In this document: positions 1 through 6,523 of the stretch, piece by piece
How the letters are laid out: each line of letters starts with the position of its first letter
Numbering within the stretch: the first letter of the stretch is position 1
Assembly: GCA_027016965.1 (NCBI GenBank)
Contig: JALURI010000153.1
Coordinates: 1-11,100 of the forward strand
Direction of reading: 5' to 3'
From: Geoglobus sp.
GTDB lineage: Archaea; Halobacteriota; Archaeoglobi; Archaeoglobales; Archaeoglobaceae
DNA: 11,100 bases
Made by a program: the position numbers and the translations under genes
Notes under the pieces: model-generated
What the model was told of the DNA's origin: nothing
The model's database searches: none
The model's input: only the letters and a program-made list of their open reading frames with translations

Positions 1-693
1 CTTATTATACTCATCAATTACATCATTCCTTGAAACTGCAAGTTTTTTTCCTCCCCTCACCTTTCCCACCCTGAAGTTCTCTTCTGATAGAAGCTTTGTC
101 ATCTCTTCCGGAGTTATTGTGATGCCAAATCTGTTCCTTATGGTCATCTCCATGTTTTCGTAGATTTTGTCAACTCCAACAAGCAGTGTATCTCCCTTCA
201 GATACTCCATGTCTGCCAGAACTATCACGTCGGTAGTTCCAAAACCAATGTCAATGCAAACTCCCGTATTGACTCCTGCATAGGCCATTGAACCAACAGG
301 CTGGGGAAGCAGGAGAACATCGCATTTGAGTGCATTTTTCAGTTCATCAACAAGGTCTGCTCTTTCTTTTTTTGAGCTTTTCACAGGAAGGCCGGTTGTA
401 ACAAATCTGTCACTTTCTGCATTGAGCATGCTGAGAGCATGCTTAGCTAACTCAATGTACGAGCTGTGCATCAGTCTTCCTTCATGCAATGGTCTCAGAA
501 CTTCAACATTCTCCACATTCTGAGCCATGTATGAAGCTTCATCTCCAACATAAACCTGTCTTTCTGCTTTTCCTTTTAAACTCCACTCCTTCTCCTCACC
601 ATAAACAACAAGACTGGGAAATGTAATGACATTACTGCCATCTGCAGTTGCCTTTGTGTAGTTTGTCCCGATGTCAAGACCGATGTACTTCAT
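1..693 (-). CDS. Actin-like ATPase (ParM/Ta0583-like), 3' part outside window
   Basis: The frame is open for 231 residues from the ATG at 693 to the window edge, so the C-terminal part is missing. The start reads MKYIGLDIGTNYTKA, a phosphate-1 loop of the actin/Hsp70 fold with Asp7 and Thr10. A second glycine-rich loop at 147-155 (IDIGFGTTD) matches phosphate-2, with TTGLPV at 99-104 between them. This order and spacing fit prokaryotic actin-like proteins of the ParM/Alp/Ta0583 kind, which are usually about 320-350 residues and bind ATP; some form filaments for DNA segregation or cell organisation. Which role applies here cannot be read from the sequence. The gene follows the cytochrome gene by 60 bp but has its own TATA-like box 27 nt before the ATG, so it is probably transcribed separately and leaderless. 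MreB and PilM-type proteins are alternatives, but the loops fit the ParM group better. Confidence 0.8.
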   Translation of the reverse strand, partial: MKYIGLDIGTNYTKATADGSNVITFPSLVVYGEEKEWSLKGKAERQVYVGDEASYMAQNVENVEVLRPLHEGRLMHSSYIELAKHALSMLNAESDRFVTTGLPVKSSKKERADLVDELKNALKCDVLLLPQPVGSMAYAGVNTGVCIDIGFGTTDVIVLADMEYLKGDTLLVGVDKIYENMEMTIRNRFGITITPEEMTKLLSEENFRVGKVRGGKKLAVSRNDVIDEYNK

Positions 694-714
694 ACATCAA
701 TGAACAGATAAAGG

Positions 715-727
715 CAATTAAAAATGT
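715..727 (-). promoter_or_regulatory. TATA-like box of the actin-like gene
   Basis: On the minus strand this reads ACATTTTTAATTG. Its centre lies about 27 nt before the ATG at 693, the distance expected from an archaeal TATA box to the transcription start. The mRNA would therefore start at or next to the ATG, and no Shine-Dalgarno sequence is present. Confidence 0.5.
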
Positions 728-733
728 TTGCAT

Positions 734-749
734 TAAAAAAAGAAAAAAG
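734..749 (-). terminator. T-rich tract after the cytochrome gene
   Basis: Immediately downstream of the cytochrome stop codon the minus strand carries two runs of T broken by a single C, then AATGC. Euryarchaeal RNA polymerase terminates on such oligo-T tracts without needing a hairpin, so this probably separates the cytochrome transcript from the actin-like gene. Confidence 0.5.
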
Positions 750-753
750 GGAA

Positions 754-2121
754 TCATCTTGACCCCTCGATAAACGCCTTCACGTCCTCCGGAACGCTCT
801 TCTCTGCCGATTTGTTCAGCACGCCATCGTCAAGGAAGTCGATTGTATCGTAGATTATCTGCTTCACGTACTCCGGGTTGTGGATGAATGCGCCGGGTTC
901 GCGAGCGAGCAGGTTGAGGTTATATGCTGCACCAAGGATGTCCTTGCTGGGCCAGTCCTTGAACGCGTTGGCAAATGTGTGCTCCTCAGCGTTGGGTGTG
1001 CCGTAGAAGTACGGATACCTCTCACTGTCGTAATAGATGCCATTCTCCGCCAGGAGCTTTTCAATTGTCTTTAACGCTGATTCGTACTGGGATTTCCTCT
1101 CGTTTATCGTGGATATCAGAGCATTCTTGTCATCCCCGTGGCACCTCTTGCAGAGCGTGTCATACGCCTTTATGTCCACCACCGCCCCGTTTTTGACCTC
1201 CACAGCCTCAAATGTGTGGTCTGCATTGCTCATGTGACATGCCGTACATAGGCCACCTATTCCTGCATGGGGGTTGGACTTGGAATAATCCCTTCCATCA
1301 AACTCGTATGGCAGAGTCCTGAAGATTATGCCTCCTGCAGCCAGATAGTGAGAGTTGAATGCTCCAAAGTGCTTACCCCTGATCTCCTCAGCAGATTTTA
1401 TTGCCGCTCCACTGCTCCTTCCCGAATGGCAGACCATGCACAGATTTGCCTTGCCAAGATCCGGCACCGCTGAAATCCTGTCCGCAGGCTCTGAATACTC
1501 CGCAACCTTCTCGAACCTGCCGGGGTTTCTCAGCTCAAAGCTTCCATCCTCAACCTTATGACAGGCCCAGCAGTACAGGAATTCCTTCTGCTGTCCTGTC
1601 AGCAGGAATGTGTTGTTCTCCGGATTGTAATTCTCCGGATCGCTCACAAAGTTCCTGAAACCTGTTGAGGTGTGACATTTCTGACATGACAGCCTGTTAG
1701 GCTGCTTGAAATCGTAGTGAACCCATGCAGGGGCTACATCCTGGATAACAGCAGCAGAGAGGTCGTTTTCCTTAACCTCAAGCACATGCCCTCCGTGGGC
1801 AGAGCGTCCCCACTCCTCCATTTTCGGAACTGCTTCTTTCGAGAAGTGGCATCCCGAACATCCAAATTCAGGATTCACGTTTACTCCCTCGACCTCAGGG
1901 GTGTTCGGGTTGTCGTAGTGGAGGTTCAATGCGGAAACCATCAGTTCATGGACCGCATCCTCCACGGCTTTCTGCTTGATTTTTTCAATGTCTGGAGTTG
2001 GTACGGGCGTTGGAGTTTTTTCTGGTGTGGGAGTGGGCGCGGTCTTTTCTTCCTGCTGGCTACACCCTGCAAAAACAACTGCCAGAACAACCAGCAGGAT
2101 CACCAGATGCCTGCCCTTCAT
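754..2121 (-). CDS. Hexaheme cytochrome c lipoprotein
   Basis: A secreted multiheme c-type cytochrome, probably carrying electrons at the outer face of the membrane. The start is placed at ATG 2121 (455 residues) because GGTGAT lies five bases upstream; a GTG nine bases further up is part of that signal. Numbered from the ATG, a hydrophobic segment (about 5-17) ends in the lipobox FAGC with Cys20, followed by a Thr-Pro-rich linker (about 28-43). Six CXXCH heme sites begin at Cys88, 146, 184, 228, 292 and 324. Many further histidines (HGGH, HYL, DHTF) could be distal ligands. The last 120 residues hold no heme motif and look helical. I do not recognise a named enzyme; it does not show the features of NrfA nitrite reductase that I would look for. 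Fe(III)-reducing Archaeoglobales encode many such proteins, so extracellular electron transfer is a reasonable inference. Its G+C and AGG preference exceed those of its neighbours. Confidence 0.88.
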   Translation of the reverse strand: MKGRHLVILLVVLAVVFAGCSQQEEKTAPTPTPEKTPTPVPTPDIEKIKQKAVEDAVHELMVSALNLHYDNPNTPEVEGVNVNPEFGCSGCHFSKEAVPKMEEWGRSAHGGHVLEVKENDLSAAVIQDVAPAWVHYDFKQPNRLSCQKCHTSTGFRNFVSDPENYNPENNTFLLTGQQKEFLYCWACHKVEDGSFELRNPGRFEKVAEYSEPADRISAVPDLGKANLCMVCHSGRSSGAAIKSAEEIRGKHFGAFNSHYLAAGGIIFRTLPYEFDGRDYSKSNPHAGIGGLCTACHMSNADHTFEAVEVKNGAVVDIKAYDTLCKRCHGDDKNALISTINERKSQYESALKTIEKLLAENGIYYDSERYPYFYGTPNAEEHTFANAFKDWPSKDILGAAYNLNLLAREPGAFIHNPEYVKQIIYDTIDFLDDGVLNKSAEKSVPEDVKAFIEGSR

Positions 2122-2125
2122 GTTT

Positions 2126-2131
2126 ATCACC
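2126..2131 (-). promoter_or_regulatory. Ribosome binding site that sets the cytochrome start
   Basis: The minus strand reads GGTGAT followed by AAAC and ATG. GGTGAT is complementary to the archaeal 16S rRNA tail. The alternative GTG start at 2130 lies inside this signal, so ATG at 2121 is preferred. Confidence 0.7.
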
Positions 2132-2153
2132 GTTAAATATTAAACAGTAAAAA

Positions 2154-2164
2154 CAAATAAATGT
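2154..2164 (-). promoter_or_regulatory. Candidate TATA box of the cytochrome gene
   Basis: The minus strand reads ACATTTATTTG. A start about 25 nt downstream, near 2133, would give a short leader that just contains the GGTGAT signal. The AT-rich stretch at 2133-2145 is closer to the gene, but using it would place the RNA start within or beyond the binding site. Confidence 0.35.
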
Positions 2165-2432
2165 TACGTATCACATCATGAAAAATTATTCAAACGAAGT
2201 ATTTTCAATTTCATGTTCGAGGCAAAATGGTACGTCAACAATTCAGCAGATGGAGATTAAGGGCGATGATGCATGCACTTCCGGTTTTCGGTTGCCTGAC
2301 TCCAATTGAACCCATAACCTCATTTCAGCAATGATACTTCCCAGAAAAACTCATTGAGAAAAGTTAGCAAACAATTTTTCAATTCTGTATTACACTCTCG
2401 AAGGATTTAAGGTATGAAGCACAAAACCCGAA
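2165..2432. other. Long intergenic region with a G+C-rich island
   Basis: No convincing gene lies between the divergent cytochrome promoter and the small-protein promoter. By hand count 2261-2320 is 32/60 G+C, whereas 2161-2220 is 16/60 and 2341-2400 is 19/60. Within the island GGCGAT (2262-2267) can pair with GTTGCC (2291-2296) using two G-T pairs, and a weak CCG/CGG hairpin lies inside. A C-box-like ATGATGC and a CTGA occur, but a complete C/D guide RNA cannot be assembled. The minus strand has a 26-codon open frame at 2235-2315 with no visible ribosome signal. The island may be a small RNA gene or a mobile-element remnant. Confidence 0.3.
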
Positions 2433-2441
2433 CTTTTAAAT
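2433..2441 (+). promoter_or_regulatory. TATA box of the 74-residue protein gene
   Basis: CTTTTAAAT lies with its centre about 26 nt before the ATG at 2463, predicting a leaderless mRNA. A GGTG at 2446-2449 would fall upstream of the RNA start and so would not act in translation. Confidence 0.55.
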
Positions 2442-2462
2442 TATAGGTGCCAGATTAAGACC

Positions 2463-2687
2463 ATGTTTGACAGAAAAACCAGAATGATGCTTCTCCTTGG
2501 AGTGTTGAATGACTGCTTTGGAGATGTTAGAACAACCATAGGTAATCTATCAGATTTTATGTCATCCCACCCTGATTTTGGGGAAATAGAAGAACTTCAG
2601 TTGAGAGAAATCCTTGAAAAAGCTCAAGAACTTGAAAAAAAGATACTTGAAGCAATGGAGATGGCAAAAAGGGAAATTTATGAATGA
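2463..2687 (+). CDS. Small helical-hairpin protein, possible His-less DHp domain
   Basis: A 74-residue acidic protein that I cannot assign with certainty. It is predicted to be two helices, about 5-35 and 40-72, joined by a short turn at SHPDFG (35-40); the second helix is a regular coiled coil. The first helix contains FGDVRTTIGNL (19-29), which resembles the H-box of histidine kinases (SHDLR.PL), and the second (LREILEKAQELEKKI, 47-61) resembles DHp helix 2. The phosphoacceptor histidine position would be Gly20, and no ATPase domain follows. It could therefore be a free dimerisation or regulatory module, or an unrelated coiled coil. A well-placed TATA box argues that it is a real, leaderless gene. 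Its last 10 bp overlap the 3' end of leuB on the other strand, so both transcripts run into each other. No signal peptide or membrane segment is present. Confidence 0.65.
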   Translation: MFDRKTRMMLLLGVLNDCFGDVRTTIGNLSDFMSSHPDFGEIEELQLREILEKAQELEKKILEAMEMAKREIYE

Positions 2688-3661
2688 ACGTACTCTGAAA
2701 TTGTTTTAGCCATTTCCATTGTTTTCAGATTTCCACCCAAATCAGGGGTTGTTTTTCCTTCAGAAATCGCCCTCTCAACAGCATTTTCAATCTTTTCTGC
2801 CAGATTCACATATCCAAAATGCCTGAGCATCATAGATGCTGTCAGAATCATTGCAGAAGGGTTTGCTATACCCTTTCCTGCTATGTCAAATGCTGCACCG
2901 TGGACTGGTTCAAAAAGAGCGTATTTTTCTCCAATGTTTGCAGATGGTGCCAACCCAAGCCCTCCAACAACCCCTGCAGCGAGATCTGAGATTATGTCGC
3001 CGAACATGTTTGTTATAACTATGACATCGAACATCTGAGGCTTCATGACCATGTACATGCATGCAGCATCTATGTAGTAGTCATCTGCCTCAATTTCTGC
3101 GTATTCCCCTGCAATTTCATAAAAAACGGTTTTGAACAATCCACACGTCTTCCTCATGACGTTTGCTTTATGCAGAGCTGTAACCTTTTTTCTCCCATCA
3201 TTTCTGGCAAGCTCAAAGGCATACCTGATAATTCTCTCACTGGCTTTCCTTGATATAATTCTGACAGCCTCAGCAACTCCATCAACCTCAAACTCTATCC
3301 CCATGTAAAGGCATTCAGTGTTTTCCCTTACTACAATCAGGTTTACATTTTCATGAACTGATGGAACACCTTTGAATGTTCTTGCCGGTCTCACATTTGC
3401 AAAGGTGTCAAGCTCATGCCTCAATCTGACAATCACATCTGCAGCTGTTTCTCCCGCTGCACCAAAAAGCACTCCATCGCATTTTCTAACCTCATCAAGG
3501 GTTTCATCAGGAAGAGGTTTACCATACTTTTCTTCAGCCTCATCTCCAGCTTCAAGCCATACGTATTCAAATGGAAGCTCAAGCTTTTCAAGAATGAGTA
3601 TCGCAGCATCCATCACCTCTTTCCCGATCCCATCTCCAGGAATGACGGCAATTCTCTTCAT
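2678..3661 (-). CDS. leuB: 3-isopropylmalate dehydrogenase
   Basis: A 327-residue member of the isocitrate/isopropylmalate dehydrogenase family, which oxidises and decarboxylates 3-isopropylmalate in leucine synthesis; in archaea using the citramalate route it may also serve isoleucine synthesis. Visible landmarks are PGDGIGKE (8-15), substrate arginines in LRHEL and NVRPAR (Arg81, Arg91), RENTE with Arg112 and Tyr119, catalytic Lys165 in HKANVM, Asp198, and the Mg-binding NMFGDIISD (218-226). HGAAFDIAGKG (254-264) has Asp259 where NAD-dependent enzymes carry aspartate, whereas NADP-type isocitrate dehydrogenases carry lysine. RENTE rather than REL is common in archaeal LeuB and in homoisocitrate dehydrogenases, so an AksF-like activity is the main alternative. 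Pairing with an isopropylmalate-type LeuD favours leuB. Its ATG overlaps the leuD stop by ATGA, and GGAGGT lies five bases upstream. Confidence 0.92.
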   Translation of the reverse strand: MKRIAVIPGDGIGKEVMDAAILILEKLELPFEYVWLEAGDEAEEKYGKPLPDETLDEVRKCDGVLFGAAGETAADVIVRLRHELDTFANVRPARTFKGVPSVHENVNLIVVRENTECLYMGIEFEVDGVAEAVRIISRKASERIIRYAFELARNDGRKKVTALHKANVMRKTCGLFKTVFYEIAGEYAEIEADDYYIDAACMYMVMKPQMFDVIVITNMFGDIISDLAAGVVGGLGLAPSANIGEKYALFEPVHGAAFDIAGKGIANPSAMILTASMMLRHFGYVNLAEKIENAVERAISEGKTTPDLGGNLKTMEMAKTISEYVHS

Positions 3662-4146
3662 CTCCTACCTCCGTACATCGATCTTGCAAAATTAACCAGG
3701 CCACCACTTTCAAGAATCTTTTTGAGAAAATCCGGAAGGGGTGTGAATGGGTACTCCTCATTTTTGGTTTTGTTTACAATCCGATTTCTGCCGTAGTCTA
3801 TCTCAAGCTCGTCTCCATCATTTATTCTGTCAGCATCTTCACATTCAATCGCTCTCAGACCTATGTTTACAGCATTTCTGAAAAATATTCGGGCATAGCT
3901 TTTTGCAATCACAGCTTCAATTCCTGTTGCTTTCAGTGCTATTGGTGCATGTTCCCTGCTCGATCCACATCCAAAGTTCTCTCCCGCAACAACAAAATCT
4001 CCTTTTCTGACTTTTCTGGCAAACTCAGGTCTGAGATTTTCGAAAACATGCTTTGCAAGCTCATCGGGTTCATTTATAACAAGGTATTTTCCCTGAATTA
4101 TCACATCTGTGTCAACATCATTTCCAAACTTCCAGGCTCTGCCCAT
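3658..4146 (-). CDS. leuD: 3-isopropylmalate dehydratase (isomerase) small subunit
   Basis: Small swivelling subunit of the aconitase-like enzyme that interconverts 2- and 3-isopropylmalate; it needs the iron-sulphur LeuC subunit, which is not in the window. From ATG 4146 it has 162 residues, the usual archaeal length. Landmarks are [15 protein letters not shown] at the N-terminus, [13 protein letters not shown] near residue 60, and [16 protein letters not shown] near 85-100. The specificity loop reads YLVI (21-24); isopropylmalate-type subunits have YLV, whereas homoaconitase-type subunits have YLR, so leucine synthesis is favoured over the coenzyme B pathway. A second ATG at 4155 would add three residues, but the TATA-like box centred near 4172 sits 26 nt before the ATG at 4146, which favours the shorter, leaderless form. 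It is the first gene of the leuD-leuB operon. Confidence 0.92.
   Translation of the reverse strand: MGRAWKFGNDVDTDVIIQGKYLVINEPDELAKHVFENLRPEFARKVRKGDFVVAGENFGCGSSREHAPIALKATGIEAVIAKSYARIFFRNAVNIGLRAIECEDADRINDGDELEIDYGRNRIVNKTKNEEYPFTPLPDFLKKILESGGLVNFARSMYGGRR
3667..3672 (-). promoter_or_regulatory. Shine-Dalgarno site of leuB inside leuD
   Basis: The minus strand reads GGAGGT followed by five bases and the leuB ATG. It lies within the last codons of leuD (the Tyr-Gly-Gly-Arg-Arg tail), so the second cistron has its own strong ribosome entry signal in addition to ATGA coupling. Confidence 0.7.
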
Positions 4147-4167
4147 GAGCCCCATAAAAATTAAAAA

Positions 4168-4178
4168 GATTAAAAACC
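4168..4178 (-). promoter_or_regulatory. Promoter of leuD-leuB
   Basis: The minus strand reads GGTTTTTAATC, preceded by purine-rich AGGAAG that could act as a BRE. The box centre is about 26 nt from the ATG at 4146, so it also serves as evidence for that start. It lies only about 35 bp from the promoter of the divergent hydrolase gene. Confidence 0.55.
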
Positions 4179-4203
4179 TTCCTGATTGTTTTATGGTTTC
4201 GGA

Positions 4204-4213
4204 AAATATAAAT
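4204..4213 (+). promoter_or_regulatory. TATA box of the hydrolase-pyrophosphatase operon
   Basis: AAATATAAAT preceded by CGGA gives one of the clearest BRE/TATA pairs in the window. Its centre is about 28 nt before ATG 4237. An alternative TTG start at 4186 lies upstream of this box and is therefore unlikely. Confidence 0.65.
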
Positions 4214-4236
4214 TTACAGAGGGGTCATGTGAGTCC

Positions 4237-5106
4237 ATGAGACTCAAAAAGCTGGATGAGGGAATATATCAGGCTGATGTCATGCCCTTTGGTTATGAGA
4301 AGCTTATTTCATGCTACATTCTGGATTTTGAGAAAAAAGTAGTTGTTGAGACTGGGCCCAGAAGTTCAATTCAGTCTGTTTTCAATGCTCTGAGAGAGCT
4401 CGGAGTTGAGAGCCTCGATTATGTGTTCATCTCCCATGTTCACCTTGACCATGCAGGTGGAGCGGGAACCCTTGCAAATGAGTATGGAGCAAGAGTGGTA
4501 TGCCACAGCAGAGGAGCAAAACACATAATAAATCCAGAAAGGCTCTGGAAAGCTTCGATTGAGTTCAGTGAGATAAACAAACTTTACGGGAAGCCGGATT
4601 CAGTTGATGAAGGTATGGTCATTCCCATTGACAGAAACAGAGATTTTGATCTAGGAGGTGCTGTGCTGAAAGCAATCAATACAGAGGGTCATGCTCCTCA
4701 CCACCTGAGCTTCTTTCTGGATGAAAAAAAGATACTGTTCTCAGGAGATGCAGCAGGGATGTGCATAAATGGGAATGTTATCCCGACAACTCCAGCTCCA
4801 TTTAACCTTGATGAATGGAAAATTTCTGTAAGAAAAATGATAGAGCTTGAGCCAGATTACATAGCATACACTCACTTTGGAGTGTATCATGCTGATAAAC
4901 TCCTGAAGAAGGTGCTTGATATGGCAGAAAGATGGGCTGAAATCGCTTCCCAGTCTTCCAGTCTTGATGAATTTTCCAGAAGGCTTAGAGAGAATGACGG
5001 TGATCTGAGAAGATTCATGGATCACTACTCGTACTGTGATGTAATGCTGAAATGGGTGGAATACGGCTTTGAGGGCATGTACGGTCATCTGAGGGCTGAA
5101 GAATGA
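4237..5106 (+). CDS. Metallo-beta-lactamase-fold hydrolase
   Basis: A 289-residue soluble protein of the metallo-beta-lactamase superfamily, which uses two metal ions to hydrolyse ester, thioester or phosphodiester bonds. All expected ligands are present: HVHLDH (67-72) with His67, His69, Asp71 and His72, then His152 in TEGHAPHH, Asp171 in SGDAAG, and His213 in YTHFG. The N-terminal strands (YQADV...ISCYILD) and VVVETGP fit the family. The final 65 or so residues form a helical tail ([17 protein letters not shown]) beyond the core fold, perhaps for substrate or partner binding. The overall layout resembles glyoxalase II-like and general MBL hydrolases; the substrate is unknown. I chose ATG 4237 because the TATA box lies just upstream of it. 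The stop overlaps the next ATG by ATGA, so it is probably cotranscribed with the pyrophosphatase. Confidence 0.85.
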   Translation: MRLKKLDEGIYQADVMPFGYEKLISCYILDFEKKVVVETGPRSSIQSVFNALRELGVESLDYVFISHVHLDHAGGAGTLANEYGARVVCHSRGAKHIINPERLWKASIEFSEINKLYGKPDSVDEGMVIPIDRNRDFDLGGAVLKAINTEGHAPHHLSFFLDEKKILFSGDAAGMCINGNVIPTTPAPFNLDEWKISVRKMIELEPDYIAYTHFGVYHADKLLKKVLDMAERWAEIASQSSSLDEFSRRLRENDGDLRRFMDHYSYCDVMLKWVEYGFEGMYGHLRAEE

Positions 5107-5648
5107 AGATTAAGTTTGTAACCTCAAACAGGAACAAGTTTCGCGAGGCCGAGAAAATTGGTAAAGATCACGGGGTGGATATTGAATGGGTTGATAGGGA
5201 GTACCTGGAACCCCAGGGAGACGAGCTTGAAACGGTTGCTGTGAAAAGTGCTGAAATGCTTTCAGATTGCGTCACGCCACCATTTTTCATTGAAGACAGC
5301 GGGCTCTTCATCGATGCCCTGAATGGTTTTCCGGGTGTTTACTCGTCATATGTATTCAAAACCATAGGAAATGAGGGCATTCTAAAGCTGATGAAAGGAA
5401 TAGATAGAAGAAATGCTTCATTTGTTTCAGTTATTGCATATCATGACGGAGAAAGCATAAAGGTATTCAGAGGTGAGGTAAAAGGGATAATCTCAAAAGA
5501 CATCAGGGGAAATTACGGATTCGGATATGATCCGATTTTTGAGATAGATGGAAAAACGTTTGCAGAGATGGGAGCTGAAAAAAATGAAGTTAGTCACAGA
5601 AGAAAAGCTCTGGAAAAGTTTTTCAGCTGGCTGGCAAAAACTTTTTAA
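5103..5648 (+). CDS. rdgB: XTP/dITP pyrophosphatase (Ham1/RdgB family)
   Basis: A 181-residue house-cleaning enzyme that hydrolyses non-canonical purine triphosphates (XTP, ITP, dITP) to monophosphate and pyrophosphate, keeping them out of nucleic acids. Family landmarks are clear: the N-terminal [10 protein letters not shown] (7-16) that binds triphosphate, [21 protein letters not shown] (61-81) with Glu64 and Asp65, [12 protein letters not shown] (137-147) around the base-binding Phe and Asp143, and [10 protein letters not shown] (164-173) at the C-terminus. The length is normal for archaea. The ATG overlaps the hydrolase stop (ATGA) with only a moderate GAGG upstream, so translation is probably coupled. 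Its stop codon overlaps the promoter of rpsO. Function is assigned from family knowledge and is secure; the physiological link to the hydrolase is not known. Confidence 0.93.
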   Translation: MKIKFVTSNRNKFREAEKIGKDHGVDIEWVDREYLEPQGDELETVAVKSAEMLSDCVTPPFFIEDSGLFIDALNGFPGVYSSYVFKTIGNEGILKLMKGIDRRNASFVSVIAYHDGESIKVFRGEVKGIISKDIRGNYGFGYDPIFEIDGKTFAEMGAEKNEVSHRRKALEKFFSWLAKTF

Positions 5649-5650
5649 TC
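5641..5650 (+). promoter_or_regulatory. TATA box of the rpsO cluster
   Basis: CTTTTTAATC follows GCAAAAA and overlaps the last codon and stop of the pyrophosphatase gene. RNA would begin near 5670, leaving a leader of roughly 14 nt that includes GGGGTTGAT (5672-5680), a GGTGAT-like ribosome site three bases before the rpsO ATG. Confidence 0.5.
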
Positions 5651-5683
5651 GAATGATAATGCTTGGGAGAAGGGGTTGATAAG

Positions 5684-6142
5684 ATGGCGAGGATGCATGC
5701 AAGAAGAAGAGGAAAATCAGGATCAAAAAGGATTTACAGAGATTCGCCTCCAGAGTGGGTTGAGCTCAGTGCTGAAGAGGTTGAAAAGCTTGTTATAAAG
5801 CTTTACAATGATGGATATGAGCCAAGCATGATCGGGACAATACTCAGAGATGTTCATGGGATTCCATCTGTAAAGCAGGTCACAGGCAAGAAAATTGTCA
5901 GAATTTTGACGGAAAGCGATGCGGAAATAAAACTTCCAGAAGATATAAAGTCACTGATAAAAAAGGCAATAAACCTTAGAAAGCATCTTGAGACTCACAG
6001 AACGGATGTCCACAACAAAAGAGGATTGCAGCTCATTGAGGCAAAGATTCACAGGCTTGCAAGCTACTACAAGGAGAAAGGTGTTCTTCCGGATAACTGG
6101 AAATATGACCCTGTGAAGCTGGAAATTGAACTTTTCAGATAA
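5684..6142 (+). CDS. rpsO: Small ribosomal subunit protein uS15 (S15P/S13E)
   Basis: A 152-residue archaeal/eukaryotic-type S15, which binds 16S rRNA in the platform of the small subunit. It starts [16 protein letters not shown], the typical archaeal N-terminus, followed by PPEWVEL and a helical N-terminal domain (about 28-75). The conserved C-terminal S15 core includes [20 protein letters not shown] and ends with LPDNWKYDP. The start is ATG 5684, not an in-frame TTG at 5663, because of the family N-terminus and the upstream GGGGTTGAT. One local oddity is [11 protein letters not shown] where most relatives have KRPPR. The gene abuts the DUF1284 gene with no spacing (TAAATG), which suggests those conserved unknown proteins are made together with the ribosomal protein. 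Confidence 0.96.
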   Translation: MARMHARRRGKSGSKRIYRDSPPEWVELSAEEVEKLVIKLYNDGYEPSMIGTILRDVHGIPSVKQVTGKKIVRILTESDAEIKLPEDIKSLIKKAINLRKHLETHRTDVHNKRGLQLIEAKIHRLASYYKEKGVLPDNWKYDPVKLEIELFR

Positions 6143-6523
6143 ATGAGCAGGCTGAGAGGACATCATCTCATCTGTCTAAATTTTTTCAGGGGAGAGGGTT
6201 ACAGCCCTGAGTTTATCGAGAACATCAGAAAAATAATTGATGACAGTTCAATTGCAGTTGTTTTTGGGGCTGATGATGTATGCACGAGGTGTCCATATCT
6301 GAGCGATGAGTTGTGCATGTATTCGGAGAGCTCAAATGAAAGGGTTGCAGAGCTTGACCAAATGGCGTATCAACTTCTTGGGGTTTATCCGGGTGAGACA
6401 ACAGAATGGAAAGGTTTGAAGAGGAGACTTCCGGAAATCATGAAGACTTGGAAGAGCTTTGCTTGTATTGATTGCGAATGGAAAGGTGTCTGTGAGGAGA
6501 ATGAAGAATGGAAAAAATATTAG
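6143..6523 (+). CDS. DUF1284 family cysteine-rich protein
   Basis: A 126-residue protein recognised as DUF1284 from its start LRGHHLICLNFFRGEGYSPE (4-23), which matches the family signature; no biochemical function is established as far as I know. It carries seven cysteines: Cys11, Cys47 and Cys50 in CTRC, Cys58, Cys108 and Cys111 in CIDC, and Cys117. Two CXXC pairs plus Cys58 and Cys117 would suit a metal site, either zinc or an iron-sulphur cluster; this is inference. It has no signal peptide or membrane segment. Its ATG directly follows the rpsO stop codon with no clear Shine-Dalgarno sequence, and its 3' end overlaps the DUF371 gene by 23 bp, so expression is probably coupled in both directions. 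Confidence 0.85.
   Translation: MSRLRGHHLICLNFFRGEGYSPEFIENIRKIIDDSSIAVVFGADDVCTRCPYLSDELCMYSESSNERVAELDQMAYQLLGVYPGETTEWKGLKRRLPEIMKTWKSFACIDCEWKGVCEENEEWKKY

Noticed and set aside
864..1658. Several open frames of 60-85 codons on both strands within the cytochrome gene.
   Set aside because: They overlap a gene with clear heme motifs, show no family features or ribosome signals, and are explained by the higher G+C of that gene.
1717..2136. A 139-codon plus-strand frame opposite the cytochrome N-terminus.
   Set aside because: It is the antisense shadow of the signal peptide and linker; its composition is not protein-like and no promoter precedes it.
2235..2315. A 26-codon minus-strand frame in the intergenic island as a coding gene.
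   Set aside because: It is very short, lacks a ribosome site and a placed TATA box, and could not be matched to a family; it is kept only as part of the island observation.
2261..2340. A possible tRNA or C/D RNA in the G+C island.
   Set aside because: A GGTTCAATT word on the minus strand recalls a T-arm, but no acceptor stem, anticodon arm or complete box set can be built.
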